From: Candidatus Methylomirabilota bacterium
GTDB lineage: Bacteria > Methylomirabilota > Methylomirabilia > Methylomirabilales > 2-02-FULL-66-22
NCBI GenBank assembly: GCA_016209725.1
Contig: JACQVO010000071.1
Location: forward strand, 1 to 20,857
Direction: 5' to 3'
Length of the DNA: 20,857 nucleotides
Shown in pieces: positions 6,518-14,877 of this stretch. The translations under genes and the position numbers were made by a program. Under the pieces are notes generated by a model. It was not told the origin of the DNA. It ran no database searches and worked only from the letters and a program-made list of their open reading frames with translations. Each line of letters begins with the position of its first letter. Position 1 is the stretch's first letter.

Positions 6518-6904
6518 ATGCGTGCATTCATGCTTCGGTGGGGGGCGACGGCCCTGGCGATCGGGGTCGCGGCCCAGGTGCTACCCGGCATTCAGGTGGA
6601 CGGGCTGTGGGCGGCCATCGTGGCGGCGCTCTTGCTCGGCCTCGTCAATGTCACCCTTCGCCCGATCCTACTCCTGCTGACCCTGCCCCTGACAGTGGTC
6701 ACGCTGGGCCTCTTCGCGCTGGTGGTCAATGGCGCCATGCTTGCCCTGGTGGCGAGCGTCGTCAAGGGCGTGCACGTGGCCGGCTTCGGCAGCGCGGTCC
6801 TGGGCGCTATCCTCATCAGCCTGGCGGGGAGCCTCTTGGCCTGGCTGCTCCAGCCGCGTCCGCGTGTCCAGGTGGAGGTCCAGCGCTTCACGAGCGTGCC
6901 CTGA
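6518..6904 (+). CDS. Phage holin family 4 / YvlD-like membrane protein
   Basis: This 128-residue protein has four hydrophobic helices in hairpin pairs: LRWGATALAIGVAAQVL, LWAAIVAALLLGLVNVTL, LLLTLPLTVVTLGLFALVVNGAML and AVLGAILISLAGSLLAWLL. The central GLVNVTLRPILLLLTLPLTVVTLGLF stretch is the hallmark of the Phage_holin_4_2 (YvlD/DUF360) family. Despite the family name, most members are chromosomal, and no lysis role is implied without phage genes around it, of which there are none. The start ATG has an AGGGAGAG site directly upstream. The gene is followed after 31 bases by galU, so the two are probably co-transcribed from the 6460 promoter, which may point to an envelope-related job. Confidence 0.88.
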   Translation: MRAFMLRWGATALAIGVAAQVLPGIQVDGLWAAIVAALLLGLVNVTLRPILLLLTLPLTVVTLGLFALVVNGAMLALVASVVKGVHVAGFGSAVLGAILISLAGSLLAWLLQPRPRVQVEVQRFTSVP

Positions 6905-6935
6905 GATCCCGGAGGGGACCGCCAGAGGAGACGCG

Positions 6936-7901
6936 ATGACGATCCGGAAAGCGGTGTTTCCCGCGGCCGGGCTGGGGACCCGATTCCTACCCGCGACGAA
7001 AGCCCAGCCCAAGGAGATGTTGCCGATCGTGGACAAGCCCACGATCCAGTACGTCATGGAAGAGGCGGTGTCATCGGGGATCCAGGACATCATCGTGGTG
7101 ACCGGCCGGGGCAAGAACGCCATCGAGGATCACTTCGACCGGTCCATCGAACTGGAGATGATGCTCAGCAAGAAGGGGCGCTCCGACCTGTTGGAGGTGG
7201 TGCGGCGGATCTCGGAGTTGGTCCGGGTCTGCTACGTCCGCCAGAAAGAACCGCTCGGTCTGGGCCATGCCGTCCTGGCGGCCAGGGAGCTGGTCGGGGA
7301 GCAGTCCTTTGCCGTCTTGCTGGGGGACGATATCTTGACGGATGCGACACCCGCCCTGCGCCAGATGATCGCCGTGCATGAAAGGCACCGCTGCACGGTC
7401 ATGCTGGTGAAGCGGGTGCCCAAGGACGAGATCTCCCGCTACGGAGTGATCAAGGGACGCCAGCTCGACGATCACCTCTACCACATCATGGACCTGGTGG
7501 AAAAGCCGGAGGCGGGCCGGGCCCCTTCGGACCTGGCCATCGTCGGCCGGTACATCCTCACCCCCGAGATCTTCCCCATCCTGGAGAAGACGGCCGAGGA
7601 CCGGACCGGGGAGATCCAGCTCACGAACGCTCTCAAGGGGTTGCTGCGGAACAAGAAGCAGATGATCTACGCCCTGGAATTCCAGGGACGCTGGCACGAT
7701 GCGGGAACCATCCTCGGGTTCCTGAAGACCACGGTGGAGTTCGCCTTGCAGCGACTGGACGTGGCCCCCGGCTTCAAGGAGTTCCTGCGTGGCCTGGATT
7801 TGGATTCAGGCCAACCGCAGGCGCAGGGGGGCGACGGGGGATCGCCGGAATCACGGCCAACCCGGCGGGGCACGCGCCCGACGTCGGCAGAAAACGCCTG
7901 A
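6936..7901 (+). CDS. galU: UTP-glucose-1-phosphate uridylyltransferase
   Basis: GalU makes UDP-glucose from UTP and glucose-1-phosphate for surface polysaccharides, glycolipids and osmoprotectants. The 321-residue protein opens with the canonical nucleotide-binding loop AAGLGTRFLPATKAQPKEMLPIVDKP, followed by IQYVMEEA. It also carries QKEPLGLGHAV, the metal-site region LLGDDIL, a VEKP motif, GRYIL, TGEIQLTNAL and the terminal WHDAGTILGFLKT. All match bacterial GalU rather than RfbA-type enzymes. The start ATG has GAGGAG five bases upstream; the frame is open further upstream but overlaps the preceding gene. The last 25 or so residues (rich in Q, G, S, P, R and T) form a low-complexity tail beyond the usual 290-300-residue enzyme. 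The stop overlaps the start of the next gene. Confidence 0.96.
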   Translation: MTIRKAVFPAAGLGTRFLPATKAQPKEMLPIVDKPTIQYVMEEAVSSGIQDIIVVTGRGKNAIEDHFDRSIELEMMLSKKGRSDLLEVVRRISELVRVCYVRQKEPLGLGHAVLAARELVGEQSFAVLLGDDILTDATPALRQMIAVHERHRCTVMLVKRVPKDEISRYGVIKGRQLDDHLYHIMDLVEKPEAGRAPSDLAIVGRYILTPEIFPILEKTAEDRTGEIQLTNALKGLLRNKKQMIYALEFQGRWHDAGTILGFLKTTVEFALQRLDVAPGFKEFLRGLDLDSGQPQAQGGDGGSPESRPTRRGTRPTSAENA

Positions 7902-8152
7902 TGCAGAAATTACCGCCGCGCCAGCCAGCCACGCCGGACCCAGAGCCAGCCGGCGTCTCCCCCCCGCCGGAGGACGACGTGGAATCCGCGGCCCCCGTGG
8001 AGGGTGAGGCCGAGACCGGGGAGGGACCGGATCCCTACGACGACCTCTGGGATCCGGACATGGATACGCGACCGGAACGCATCAAGCGGACAACAAAGGC
8101 GCGCCCGCGCGGCCGGGGCGCCCCTCGCGGCAAGCGGCGGGACGAGGCCTGA
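7901..8152 (+). CDS. Small charged protein of unknown function between galU and lon
   Basis: An 83-residue frame whose ATG overlaps the galU TGA (TGATG), an arrangement typical of translational coupling; no separate ribosome binding site is seen. Codon third positions are strongly G/C, as in neighbouring genes, which argues for a real gene. The protein is low in hydrophobic residues. The first half is Pro- and acid-rich (DPEPAG, EDDVESAAPVEGEAETGEGPDPYDDLWDPDMD) and the last 25 residues are very basic (KRTTKARPRGRGAPRGKRR). This looks intrinsically disordered, and the basic tail could bind nucleic acid, but no domain is recognisable. It could also be a spurious frame continuing the low-complexity galU tail. 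Confidence 0.55.
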   Translation: MQKLPPRQPATPDPEPAGVSPPPEDDVESAAPVEGEAETGEGPDPYDDLWDPDMDTRPERIKRTTKARPRGRGAPRGKRRDEA

Positions 8153-8219
8153 GGCGGCGGCCATCCCCGCGGCGGGGCGCGGGTGCGGCCAGGCTGGTGC
8201 GGGACAAGGAGAGTGGACC

Positions 8220-10676
8220 TTGACAAGCCACGAGGTGGATGAGAAAGAGCCCGGGGAGCAGCCGGAGACTGCGGTGGGCGTAGAGCAGCCCCAGAGCGAG
8301 CGAAAGATGCCCCCCCAAGTCCCGCTCCTGCCGGTGCGGGATGTGGTGGTCTACCCGTTCATGATCCTGCCGCTGTTCGTGGGACGGGACAAGTCCATCC
8401 GGGCGGTGGACGAGGCCCTGTCCCGGGAGCGACTGATCCTGCTGGCGGCCCAGCGCGACGCCGAGGCCGAGGATCCCGAGCCGGAGGAACTGTACCCCGT
8501 CGGCACGGTGGCCATGATCATGCGGATGCTGAAGATGCCCGACGGCCGGGTGAAGATCCTGGTCCAGGGCGTCTCGCGCGCCCGCATCCTGGAGTTCACC
8601 CGGCGCGAGCCGTTCTTCGAGGCGCGGATCGCCGAGGTGGCGGAGCCGGAGGGCGTCCCCCAGGGGCTGGAAGTGGAGGCGCTGATCCGCTCCGTCAAGG
8701 AGCAGATCCAGAAGGGGGTCAACCTGGGGAAGGGCGTCTCCCCCGATGTCCTGGTCATCATGAATAACCTGGAGCACCCCGGGCGATTGGCCGACTTGGT
8801 GGCCAGCAACCTGGACCTCAAGGTGGAGCAGGCGGAGCAGATCCTGGAGATCTTCGACCCGGTGGACCGGCTGAAGAAGCTCTCCGAGCTCCTGGGCAAG
8901 GAGATCGAGGTGCTGGAGATGCAGCACAAGATCCAGTCCCAGGCCCGGGAGGAGATGGACAAGACGCACCGGGAGTATTACCTCCGGGAACAACTCAAGG
9001 CCATCCAGAAGGAGCTGGGCGAGGCGGACGAGCGCGGCCAGGAGATCCAGGAGCTGGAGCAGAAGATCGACCGGGCCAAGATGCCGACCGAGGTGGCCCA
9101 GGAAGCCAAGACCCAGCTCGGCCGCCTGTCGCGGATGCACCCCGACGCGGCCGAGGCGTCGGTCATCCGGACCTACCTGGACTGGCTGACCGACCTCCCC
9201 TGGGCCAAGCAGACCAAGGACAAGCTGAGCATCAAGCAGGCCCACAAGATTCTGGAAAGGGACCACTACGACCTGGAGAAGGTGAAAGAGCGAATCCTGG
9301 AGTACCTGGCGGTCCGCAAGCTGAAGAAAAAGATGAAGGGCCCCATCCTGTGCTTCGTCGGGCCCCCGGGAGTGGGCAAGACCTCCCTGGGGCGCTCCAT
9401 CGCGCGGGCCCTGGGACGGAAGTTCGTCCGCATCTCCCTCGGCGGCGTGCGGGACGAGGCGGAGATCCGGGGCCACCGCCGCACCTACATCGGGGCCCTG
9501 CCCGGGAAGGTCATCCAGAGCATCAAGCAGGCCGGCACCAACAACCCGGTCTTCATGATGGACGAGGTGGACAAGGTGGGGGCGGATTTCCGCGGCGATC
9601 CCTCGGCGGCCCTCCTGGAGGTGCTGGACCCGGAGCAAAACGTGGCCTTCACCGACCACTACCTGGGGGTTCCCTTTGACCTTCGCAACGTGATGTTCAT
9701 CACCACGGCGAACCTGGCCGATCCCATCCTGCCGGCCCTGAAGGACCGCATGGAGATCATTGAGATCTCGGGCTATACCGAGGAGGAGAAGCTGCACATC
9801 GTCAACCGGTACATTCGCCCCCGGCAACTGGACGACCACGGAATCAGCAAGAAGCACCTGGAGATCACCGACGAGGCCATCCTGAAGGTCATACAGAGTT
9901 ACACGCGGGAAGCGGGCCTGCGCAACCTGGAGCGGGAGATCGCCACCATCTGCCGGAAGGTGGCGCGTGACGTGGCCGAGGGCAAGAAGGGCCTCATGCG
10001 GGTCACGGGTGCCGGCCTCCACCGGTTCCTGGGGGCGCCCAAGTTCCTGCCGGAGCCGGAACAGGAGCGGGATGAGGTCGGCGTGGCGACCGGCTTGGCC
10101 TGGACCCAGACCGGCGGAGATATCCTCTACATCGAGTGCACCATGATGCGGGGCAAGGGCAACCTGTCGCTCACCGGGCACCTGGGGGAGGTCATGAAGG
10201 AGTCGGCCCAGGCGGCCATGAGTTACGCCCGATCGCGGGGGGCCAGCCTCGGGATCAAGGAGGAGACCTTCGCCAAGCACGACATCCACATCCACGTGCC
10301 GGCCGGGGCGATCCCCAAGGACGGACCCTCCGCCGGGATCACCATGGCCACGGCACTCATCTCCACCTTGACCAAGATGCCCGTGCGCCGCGATGTGGCC
10401 ATGACCGGCGAGATCACCCTGCGCGGCAAGGTCCTGCCCATCGGCGGACTCAAGGAGAAGGCCCTGGCCGCCCGCCGGATGGGGATCAAGACCGTCATCG
10501 TGCCGACCAAGAACGACAAGGACGTGAAAGAGCTGCCCGCCAACGTCCGCCGCGGCATGCAGTTCGTGTACGTGGACGACATGGACCAAGTCCTGAAGGG
10601 GGCCCTGGCCAAACGAGGGGCCGCGCGCCGCACCCCGGCCGTCTCGACCGAGCGGCGCGTGGCGGCCCGCGCCTGA
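8220..10676 (+). CDS. lon: ATP-dependent protease Lon (LonA)
   Basis: Lon is a hexameric cytoplasmic AAA+ serine protease that degrades misfolded and short-lived regulatory proteins. The 818-residue protein has the full LonA layout: an N-terminal substrate domain starting LPLLPVRDVVVYPFMILPLFVGR-like, a coiled-coil region (EQILEIFDPVDRLKKL to REYYLREQLKAIQKELGE), an AAA+ module with Walker A GPPGVGKTS (381-389) and Walker B VFMMDEVDK, and a protease domain with catalytic Ser704 in KDGPSAG and Lys747 in GGLKEKALAARR. The start is taken as TTG at 8220, with AAGGAG at 8206-8211; the frame is open upstream but overlaps the small gene before it. About 35 extra polar residues precede the usual LonA N terminus, and a short Arg/Ala-rich tail ends it. 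Confidence 0.96.
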   Translation: MTSHEVDEKEPGEQPETAVGVEQPQSERKMPPQVPLLPVRDVVVYPFMILPLFVGRDKSIRAVDEALSRERLILLAAQRDAEAEDPEPEELYPVGTVAMIMRMLKMPDGRVKILVQGVSRARILEFTRREPFFEARIAEVAEPEGVPQGLEVEALIRSVKEQIQKGVNLGKGVSPDVLVIMNNLEHPGRLADLVASNLDLKVEQAEQILEIFDPVDRLKKLSELLGKEIEVLEMQHKIQSQAREEMDKTHREYYLREQLKAIQKELGEADERGQEIQELEQKIDRAKMPTEVAQEAKTQLGRLSRMHPDAAEASVIRTYLDWLTDLPWAKQTKDKLSIKQAHKILERDHYDLEKVKERILEYLAVRKLKKKMKGPILCFVGPPGVGKTSLGRSIARALGRKFVRISLGGVRDEAEIRGHRRTYIGALPGKVIQSIKQAGTNNPVFMMDEVDKVGADFRGDPSAALLEVLDPEQNVAFTDHYLGVPFDLRNVMFITTANLADPILPALKDRMEIIEISGYTEEEKLHIVNRYIRPRQLDDHGISKKHLEITDEAILKVIQSYTREAGLRNLEREIATICRKVARDVAEGKKGLMRVTGAGLHRFLGAPKFLPEPEQERDEVGVATGLAWTQTGGDILYIECTMMRGKGNLSLTGHLGEVMKESAQAAMSYARSRGASLGIKEETFAKHDIHIHVPAGAIPKDGPSAGITMATALISTLTKMPVRRDVAMTGEITLRGKVLPIGGLKEKALAARRMGIKTVIVPTKNDKDVKELPANVRRGMQFVYVDDMDQVLKGALAKRGAARRTPAVSTERRVAARA

Positions 10677-10682
10677 CCATCT

Positions 10683-10747
10683 GGCAATCAGGCAATCGGG
10701 CGACTTGGCAATCCGGCACGGAGGTTCTTCCTGATCGCCTGATTGCC
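10683..10747. repeat. Inverted repeat of 8-bp GGCAATCN units between lon and rnj
   Basis: Tandem 8-bp units GGCAATCA, GGCAATCG, GGCGACTT and GGCAATCC start at 10683. The outer arm GGCAATCAGGCAATC (10683-10697) is matched by its reverse complement at 10733-10747 in 14 of 15 positions. It fills most of the 96-base gap. The same units occur at 2403-2475. Confidence 0.88.
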
Positions 10748-10772
10748 TCTCTGAAGGAGGACCGCACTCGAT

Positions 10773-12440
10773 TTGAGCGACCGAGAGCCGTGGGTGCGCA
10801 TCATCCCCCTGGGCGGGGTGGGTGAGATCGGGATGAACATGACCCTCCTCGAGACCGAGGAGGACCTCCTGGTTCTTGACGCCGGCCTCATGTTCCCCGA
10901 GGAGGAGATGCTGGGGATTGACTTGGTCCTGCCCGAGGTGACCTACCTGCTGGAGCAGCGAGCCAAGGTGCGCGGCATCGTCCTCACCCACGGCCACGAG
11001 GACCACACCGGCAGCCTCCCCTACCTCCTGCCCCAACTCCCCGTCGCCATCCACGGGACCCCGTTGGCCCTCGGCTTGGTTCAGGAGAAGCTCCGCGAGT
11101 TCGGCCTGGACCGGACGACCGACCTTCGCACCATTCGGGCCGGCGACACCCTGCGTCTGGGGGGGCTCAGGCTGGAGTTCATCCGGGTCAGCCACAGCAT
11201 TCCGGATGGGCTGGCGGTGGCCGTCAACACTCCGGCCGGGCTGGTGCTCCACAGCGGCGACTTCAAGTTCGATCAGACGCCGGTGGATGGGGAGCTGACC
11301 GATCTCCGGAAGTTCGCCGAGTTGGGGGAGCGGGGCGTCCTGCTGCTCCTCTCGGACAGCACCAACGCCACCCGCGAAGGATTCACGCCCTCGGAGTCTG
11401 CCATCGGGCGGACGTTCGAGCCGATCTTCCGGGCCGCCCCCCGCCGCATCATCGTCGCCTGCTTTGCCAGCCACATCCACCGAATCCAACAGGTCCTGGA
11501 TGTGGCTGCGGCCCTGGGCAAGAAAGTGGCGGTCAACGGCAAGAGCATGGTGGCCAACACCCGCATCGCCGCGGAGCTGGGGTACCTTCGGATCCCGCAG
11601 GACACGCTGGTCCGTCTCGAGGACTTGAGGCGGTTTCCTCCGGAGCAGGGCGTGATCATCACCACGGGCTCCCAGGGGGAGCCGCTCTCGGCCGTGGCCC
11701 GGATGGCGGTGGGGGAGCACAAGCAGATCGAGATCCAGCGGGGGGACACGGTGATCTTCTCGGCGCGGGTGATCCCGGGCAACGAGAAGTCCATCGCCCG
11801 CACGATCAACCACCTCTTCAAGCGGGGGGCCCAGGTGATCACCGAGGAGGTGCTGCCCGGCGTTCACGTCTCCGGCCACCCGAGCCAGGAAGAGCTGAAG
11901 CTCATGCTGAACTTGACCCGACCCCGCTTTCTCGTCCCGGTGCACGGGGAATACCGGCACCTCCATTTGCACGCCCAGCTCGGCCGGCGGGTCGGGATCC
12001 CCTCGGAGCAGATCTTTATCCTGGACAACGGCGATGTGCTGGAGGTGAGGCCGAACTGGGCTGGGGTCGTGGGCAAGGTTCCGGCGGGCCGGGTTTTCGT
12101 GGATGGCAAGGGCGTGGGGGATGTGGGGGATACGGTCCTGCGGGACCGCCAGCACCTGGCCCAAGACGGCATGGTGCTGGTGGTCATCGGGTTCGACAAG
12201 ACGGGAACCGTCGTGGCGGGTCCGGACATCCTCTCCCGGGGGTTCGCTCACCTCCCGGAAGATGACGCGCTCTTCGAGGAGGCCCGGAGGTTGATCATCA
12301 CGGTCCTGGAGGGGTGCAGCGTCGAGGAAAAAACCGACTGGAGCCTGATCAAACAGCGGATCCGCTCGGTCCTTCGCAAGTTCCTGCAGAAGACCATGGA
12401 GCGACGCCCGATGATCTTGCCGGTGATCATCGAGATATGA
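10773..12440 (+). CDS. rnj: Ribonuclease J
   Basis: RNase J is a metallo-beta-lactamase/beta-CASP nuclease with 5'-3' exonuclease and endonuclease activity on mRNA and rRNA precursors. The 555-residue protein starts with the family signature IIPLGGVGEIGMNM. It has the zinc-binding motif HGHEDHTG (His73, His75, Asp77, His78), LHSGDFKFDQTPVDG, the beta-CASP segments SDSTNA and TTGSQGEPLSAVARM, the HVSGHPSQEELK motif and PVHGEYRHL. The length is normal. The likely start is TTG at 10773; an AAGGAGG site lies 12 bases upstream, slightly far, and a GTG at 10794 is a less likely alternative. An 8-bp-unit repeat separates it from lon and a 7-bp array begins inside its stop codon. RNase J rather than, or alongside, RNase E suggests a Gram-positive-like mRNA turnover machinery in a diderm. 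Confidence 0.96.
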   Translation: MSDREPWVRIIPLGGVGEIGMNMTLLETEEDLLVLDAGLMFPEEEMLGIDLVLPEVTYLLEQRAKVRGIVLTHGHEDHTGSLPYLLPQLPVAIHGTPLALGLVQEKLREFGLDRTTDLRTIRAGDTLRLGGLRLEFIRVSHSIPDGLAVAVNTPAGLVLHSGDFKFDQTPVDGELTDLRKFAELGERGVLLLLSDSTNATREGFTPSESAIGRTFEPIFRAAPRRIIVACFASHIHRIQQVLDVAAALGKKVAVNGKSMVANTRIAAELGYLRIPQDTLVRLEDLRRFPPEQGVIITTGSQGEPLSAVARMAVGEHKQIEIQRGDTVIFSARVIPGNEKSIARTINHLFKRGAQVITEEVLPGVHVSGHPSQEELKLMLNLTRPRFLVPVHGEYRHLHLHAQLGRRVGIPSEQIFILDNGDVLEVRPNWAGVVGKVPAGRVFVDGKGVGDVGDTVLRDRQHLAQDGMVLVVIGFDKTGTVVAGPDILSRGFAHLPEDDALFEEARRLIITVLEGCSVEEKTDWSLIKQRIRSVLRKFLQKTMERRPMILPVIIEI

Positions 12441-12508
12441 GAGCCGAGAGCCGAGAGCCGTGAAACGTGAGGCGTGAAACGTGAAGTGTGAAGTGTGAGG
12501 CGTGAGGG
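12439..12508. repeat. Ten uninterrupted 7-bp units after rnj
   Basis: The tract reads as ten contiguous 7-mers in perfect register: GAGAGCC three times (12439-12459), then GTGAAAC, GTGAGGC, GTGAAAC, GTGAAGT twice, GTGAGGC and GTGAGGG (12460-12508). The first unit overlaps the rnj TGA. No full inverted half follows; a short GCACG/CGTGC pair lies at 12524-12543. Confidence 0.92.
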
Positions 12509-12589
12509 GATCCCCTCCAGGGAGCACGTTCCACGGATCGTGCGTCATGGATCACGGAAGGCGCATTGCGTCTCTCGTGCAGAAAGCAC

Positions 12590-12618
12590 TTGGAGATTGG
12601 CGGGCAGCGGGCTATAAC
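12590..12618 (+). promoter_or_regulatory. Candidate promoter for ftsK-lolA-yajQ
   Basis: TTGGAG (12590-12595), a 17-base spacer and TATAAC (12613-12618, five of six consensus bases). It lies 33 bases before the ftsK GTG. The -35 is weak. Confidence 0.45.
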
Positions 12619-12650
12619 CTCTGCGACTTCACCGCAGGGAAGGGGCGGGC

Positions 12651-14876
12651 GTGGCAGCGGACCTGGACCGACCCAGCGGCTGGTTGAAAGCGCTGGCGGC
12701 GTTTTCCCGGCACGATAAGACGCGCGAGGGGATCGGTGTGCTGGCCATGGCCGCCGCGATCCTGACGCTGGCCAGCCTCGCCACGTTCGATCCCCGCGAT
12801 CCGTCCTTCTTCAGCTTCGGGAGCAGCCTTGACCAGCCGATCCATAACGCCGTCGGGCGGGTGGGGGCGGAGCTGGCCGGGGACCTCTTGGGTCTCTTCG
12901 GGTTGTCGGCGCTCTTGGTCCCGCCGATCCTCTTTCTCTGGGGCTGGACGTGGGTCGGGGGCAGGCGGCTGGCTCATGTCTGGCGCCGCGCCATCGGCTT
13001 GATCCTGGTGGCACCCTCGTTGAGTCTGCTGGCCAGTGTCCTCCACCAGGCGGACATCTTGCCCGGGGGCCGCGTCGAGCGGCCGGGCGGGTTTCTGGGC
13101 GACGAGCTGTTTCGTCTCCTCCTCTTCTCACTCGGCAGATTCGGGATGGCGGTCCTGGCCTTGGTGGGCATGGCCCTCGCCGCCATCTGTCTCTCGGAGC
13201 GTCCCCTGACGTCGTTCCTGGCATGGCCCCTGGTGGGCGTGGCCGGACTCCGGACCTGGCGCGCCCGACGGGCGGCCTCCAAGCGGGCGCCGGCACCGAC
13301 CCTGGAGACCTCGAGCGCGGCGCCCGTGGTCGAGACGGGCCCGGATGCGGCCGCCGCTTTCATGCCGGCGGCGCCGGCAGCGGCCCCGGAGGTGAAGGAA
13401 GCCCGGTCGCAGCAGGCCTTCCCCTTCCTGGCAGGCAGGCAGGGGTACACCAAGCCTTCGCTGAAGTTCCTGGACGCTCCCCCGGCCGAACGCGCCGGCC
13501 CCAGCCAGGAAGAGATGGCCCAGAACTCGGAAATCCTGGAGAGGAAGCTCCTGGAATTCGGCGTGGAGGGCCGGATCACGGCGGTGAACCCCGGGCCGGT
13601 CATCACCAGCTACGAGATCGAGCCGGGTCCGGGGATCAAGATCAACCGCATCGTGGCGCTGGCGGATGATCTGGCCCTGGGGCTGAAGGCGTTGAGCGTG
13701 CGCGTGGTCGCGCCCATCCCGGGCAAGGCAGCCGTGGGGGTGGAGATCCCGAACCGGAACCGGGCCACGGTCCACCTGCGGGAGGTGCTGGCCACGAAGG
13801 AGTTCGCCAACGAGGCCCTGCAGCTTCCCCTGGCGCTGGGCAAGGAGATCAGCGGCAACTCCGTGGTGGCCGACCTGGCGCAGATGCCCCACCTCCTGAT
13901 CGCGGGGGAGACCGGATCGGGGAAGAGCGTCAGCATCAACTCCCTGATTCTCAGCCTGCTCTACAAAACAGAGCCTCGTGACGTCCGGCTCCTCCTGATC
14001 GATCCGAAACGGGTGGAGCTGTCGGCGTACAACGGGGTGCCGCACCTGGCCGACAAGGTGGTGTCGGAACCCAAAGAGGCCGCCAAGCGTCTCCAGCGGG
14101 TGGTCATGCACATGGAGGAGCGGTACCGGCTCCTGGCCCAGGTGGGGGCGCGCAACCTGCAGAGTTTCAACCGGCGGATGGAGCTGGAGCCGCCGCCCGA
14201 GGATGACCTCACCCAGGGATCGTTCCGGGGCCGCCTCCCGATGCTGGTGGTGGTGATCGACGAGTTGGCGGACCTGATCCTGACCGCGCAGAACGAGGTG
14301 GAGAACGCCATCATGCGGCTGGCCCAGATGGCGCGGGCCGTGGGCATCCACCTCATCGTGGCGACCCAGCGCCCCTCCGTGGATGTGATCACCGGCGTCA
14401 TCAAGGCCAACTTCCCGGCACGCATCTCCTTCCGGGTCGCGTCCAAGGTGGATTCGCGGACCATCCTGGATATGAACGGTGCCGAGGCGTTGCTGGGGAA
14501 GGGCGACATGCTCTTCATCCCGCCCGGGAGTTCCAAGCCGAGCCGCATCCACGGCTGCAACGTCACCGAGGTGGAGATCCGCCGCGTGGTGGACTTCCTG
14601 GCCACCCAGCCGAAGCCAGGGGAGTTCGTGTGGTCCCTGCTGCCGCCGGAGCCGGAAGAGGTCCCGGAGGACGAGGAGGGGGACGAGCTGTACCGCCAGG
14701 CGGTGGAGATGGTGGTCCAGAGCCAGCAGGCCTCGATCTCCATGATCCAGCGGCGGCTGCGCGTGGGTTTCAACCGGGCGGCCCGCATGATCGAGCGCAT
14801 GGAGCGGGAGGGGATCGTGAGCGCCATGGACGGGACCCGCCCCCGGGAGGTGCTGGTGTCCCGGGTGGACTCCTGA
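12651..14876 (+). CDS. ftsK: DNA translocase FtsK/SpoIIIE
   Basis: FtsK is a septal, membrane-anchored hexameric motor that pumps chromosome ends through the closing septum and supports dimer resolution. The 741-residue protein has about four N-terminal membrane helices (for example residues 28-46, 75-98, 112-132 and 158-180), a short Ala/Pro linker near 205-250, and the alpha/beta motor. Walker A is GETGSGKS (419-426), and Walker B lies within LVVVIDELADL, with Asp537 and Glu538. Motor motifs LLIDPKRVELSAYNGVPHL and VDVITGVIKANFPARISFRV are present. The C-terminal winged-helix gamma domain (about 680-735, QASISMIQRRLRVGFNRAARMIERMEREGIV) recognises KOPS in studied relatives. The start is GTG at 12651 behind AAGGGG. 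The short linker resembles SpoIIIE-type proteins rather than the 1300-residue E. coli FtsK. lolA follows after one base. Confidence 0.96.
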   Translation: MAADLDRPSGWLKALAAFSRHDKTREGIGVLAMAAAILTLASLATFDPRDPSFFSFGSSLDQPIHNAVGRVGAELAGDLLGLFGLSALLVPPILFLWGWTWVGGRRLAHVWRRAIGLILVAPSLSLLASVLHQADILPGGRVERPGGFLGDELFRLLLFSLGRFGMAVLALVGMALAAICLSERPLTSFLAWPLVGVAGLRTWRARRAASKRAPAPTLETSSAAPVVETGPDAAAAFMPAAPAAAPEVKEARSQQAFPFLAGRQGYTKPSLKFLDAPPAERAGPSQEEMAQNSEILERKLLEFGVEGRITAVNPGPVITSYEIEPGPGIKINRIVALADDLALGLKALSVRVVAPIPGKAAVGVEIPNRNRATVHLREVLATKEFANEALQLPLALGKEISGNSVVADLAQMPHLLIAGETGSGKSVSINSLILSLLYKTEPRDVRLLLIDPKRVELSAYNGVPHLADKVVSEPKEAAKRLQRVVMHMEERYRLLAQVGARNLQSFNRRMELEPPPEDDLTQGSFRGRLPMLVVVIDELADLILTAQNEVENAIMRLAQMARAVGIHLIVATQRPSVDVITGVIKANFPARISFRVASKVDSRTILDMNGAEALLGKGDMLFIPPGSSKPSRIHGCNVTEVEIRRVVDFLATQPKPGEFVWSLLPPEPEEVPEDEEGDELYRQAVEMVVQSQQASISMIQRRLRVGFNRAARMIERMEREGIVSAMDGTRPREVLVSRVDS

Positions 14877-14877
14877 C

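Noticed and set aside
6518..6904. Prophage or lysis cassette suggested by the holin-like protein
   Set aside because: No phage structural, lysozyme or integrase genes are present; chromosomal members of this family are common.
8082..12548. A 1488-residue open frame on the minus strand opposite lon and rnj
   Set aside because: It is antisense to two clearly real genes, shows low-complexity composition rich in H, D, L, G and R, and has no recognisable domain. Long antisense frames are expected in GC-rich genes with strong third-position bias.
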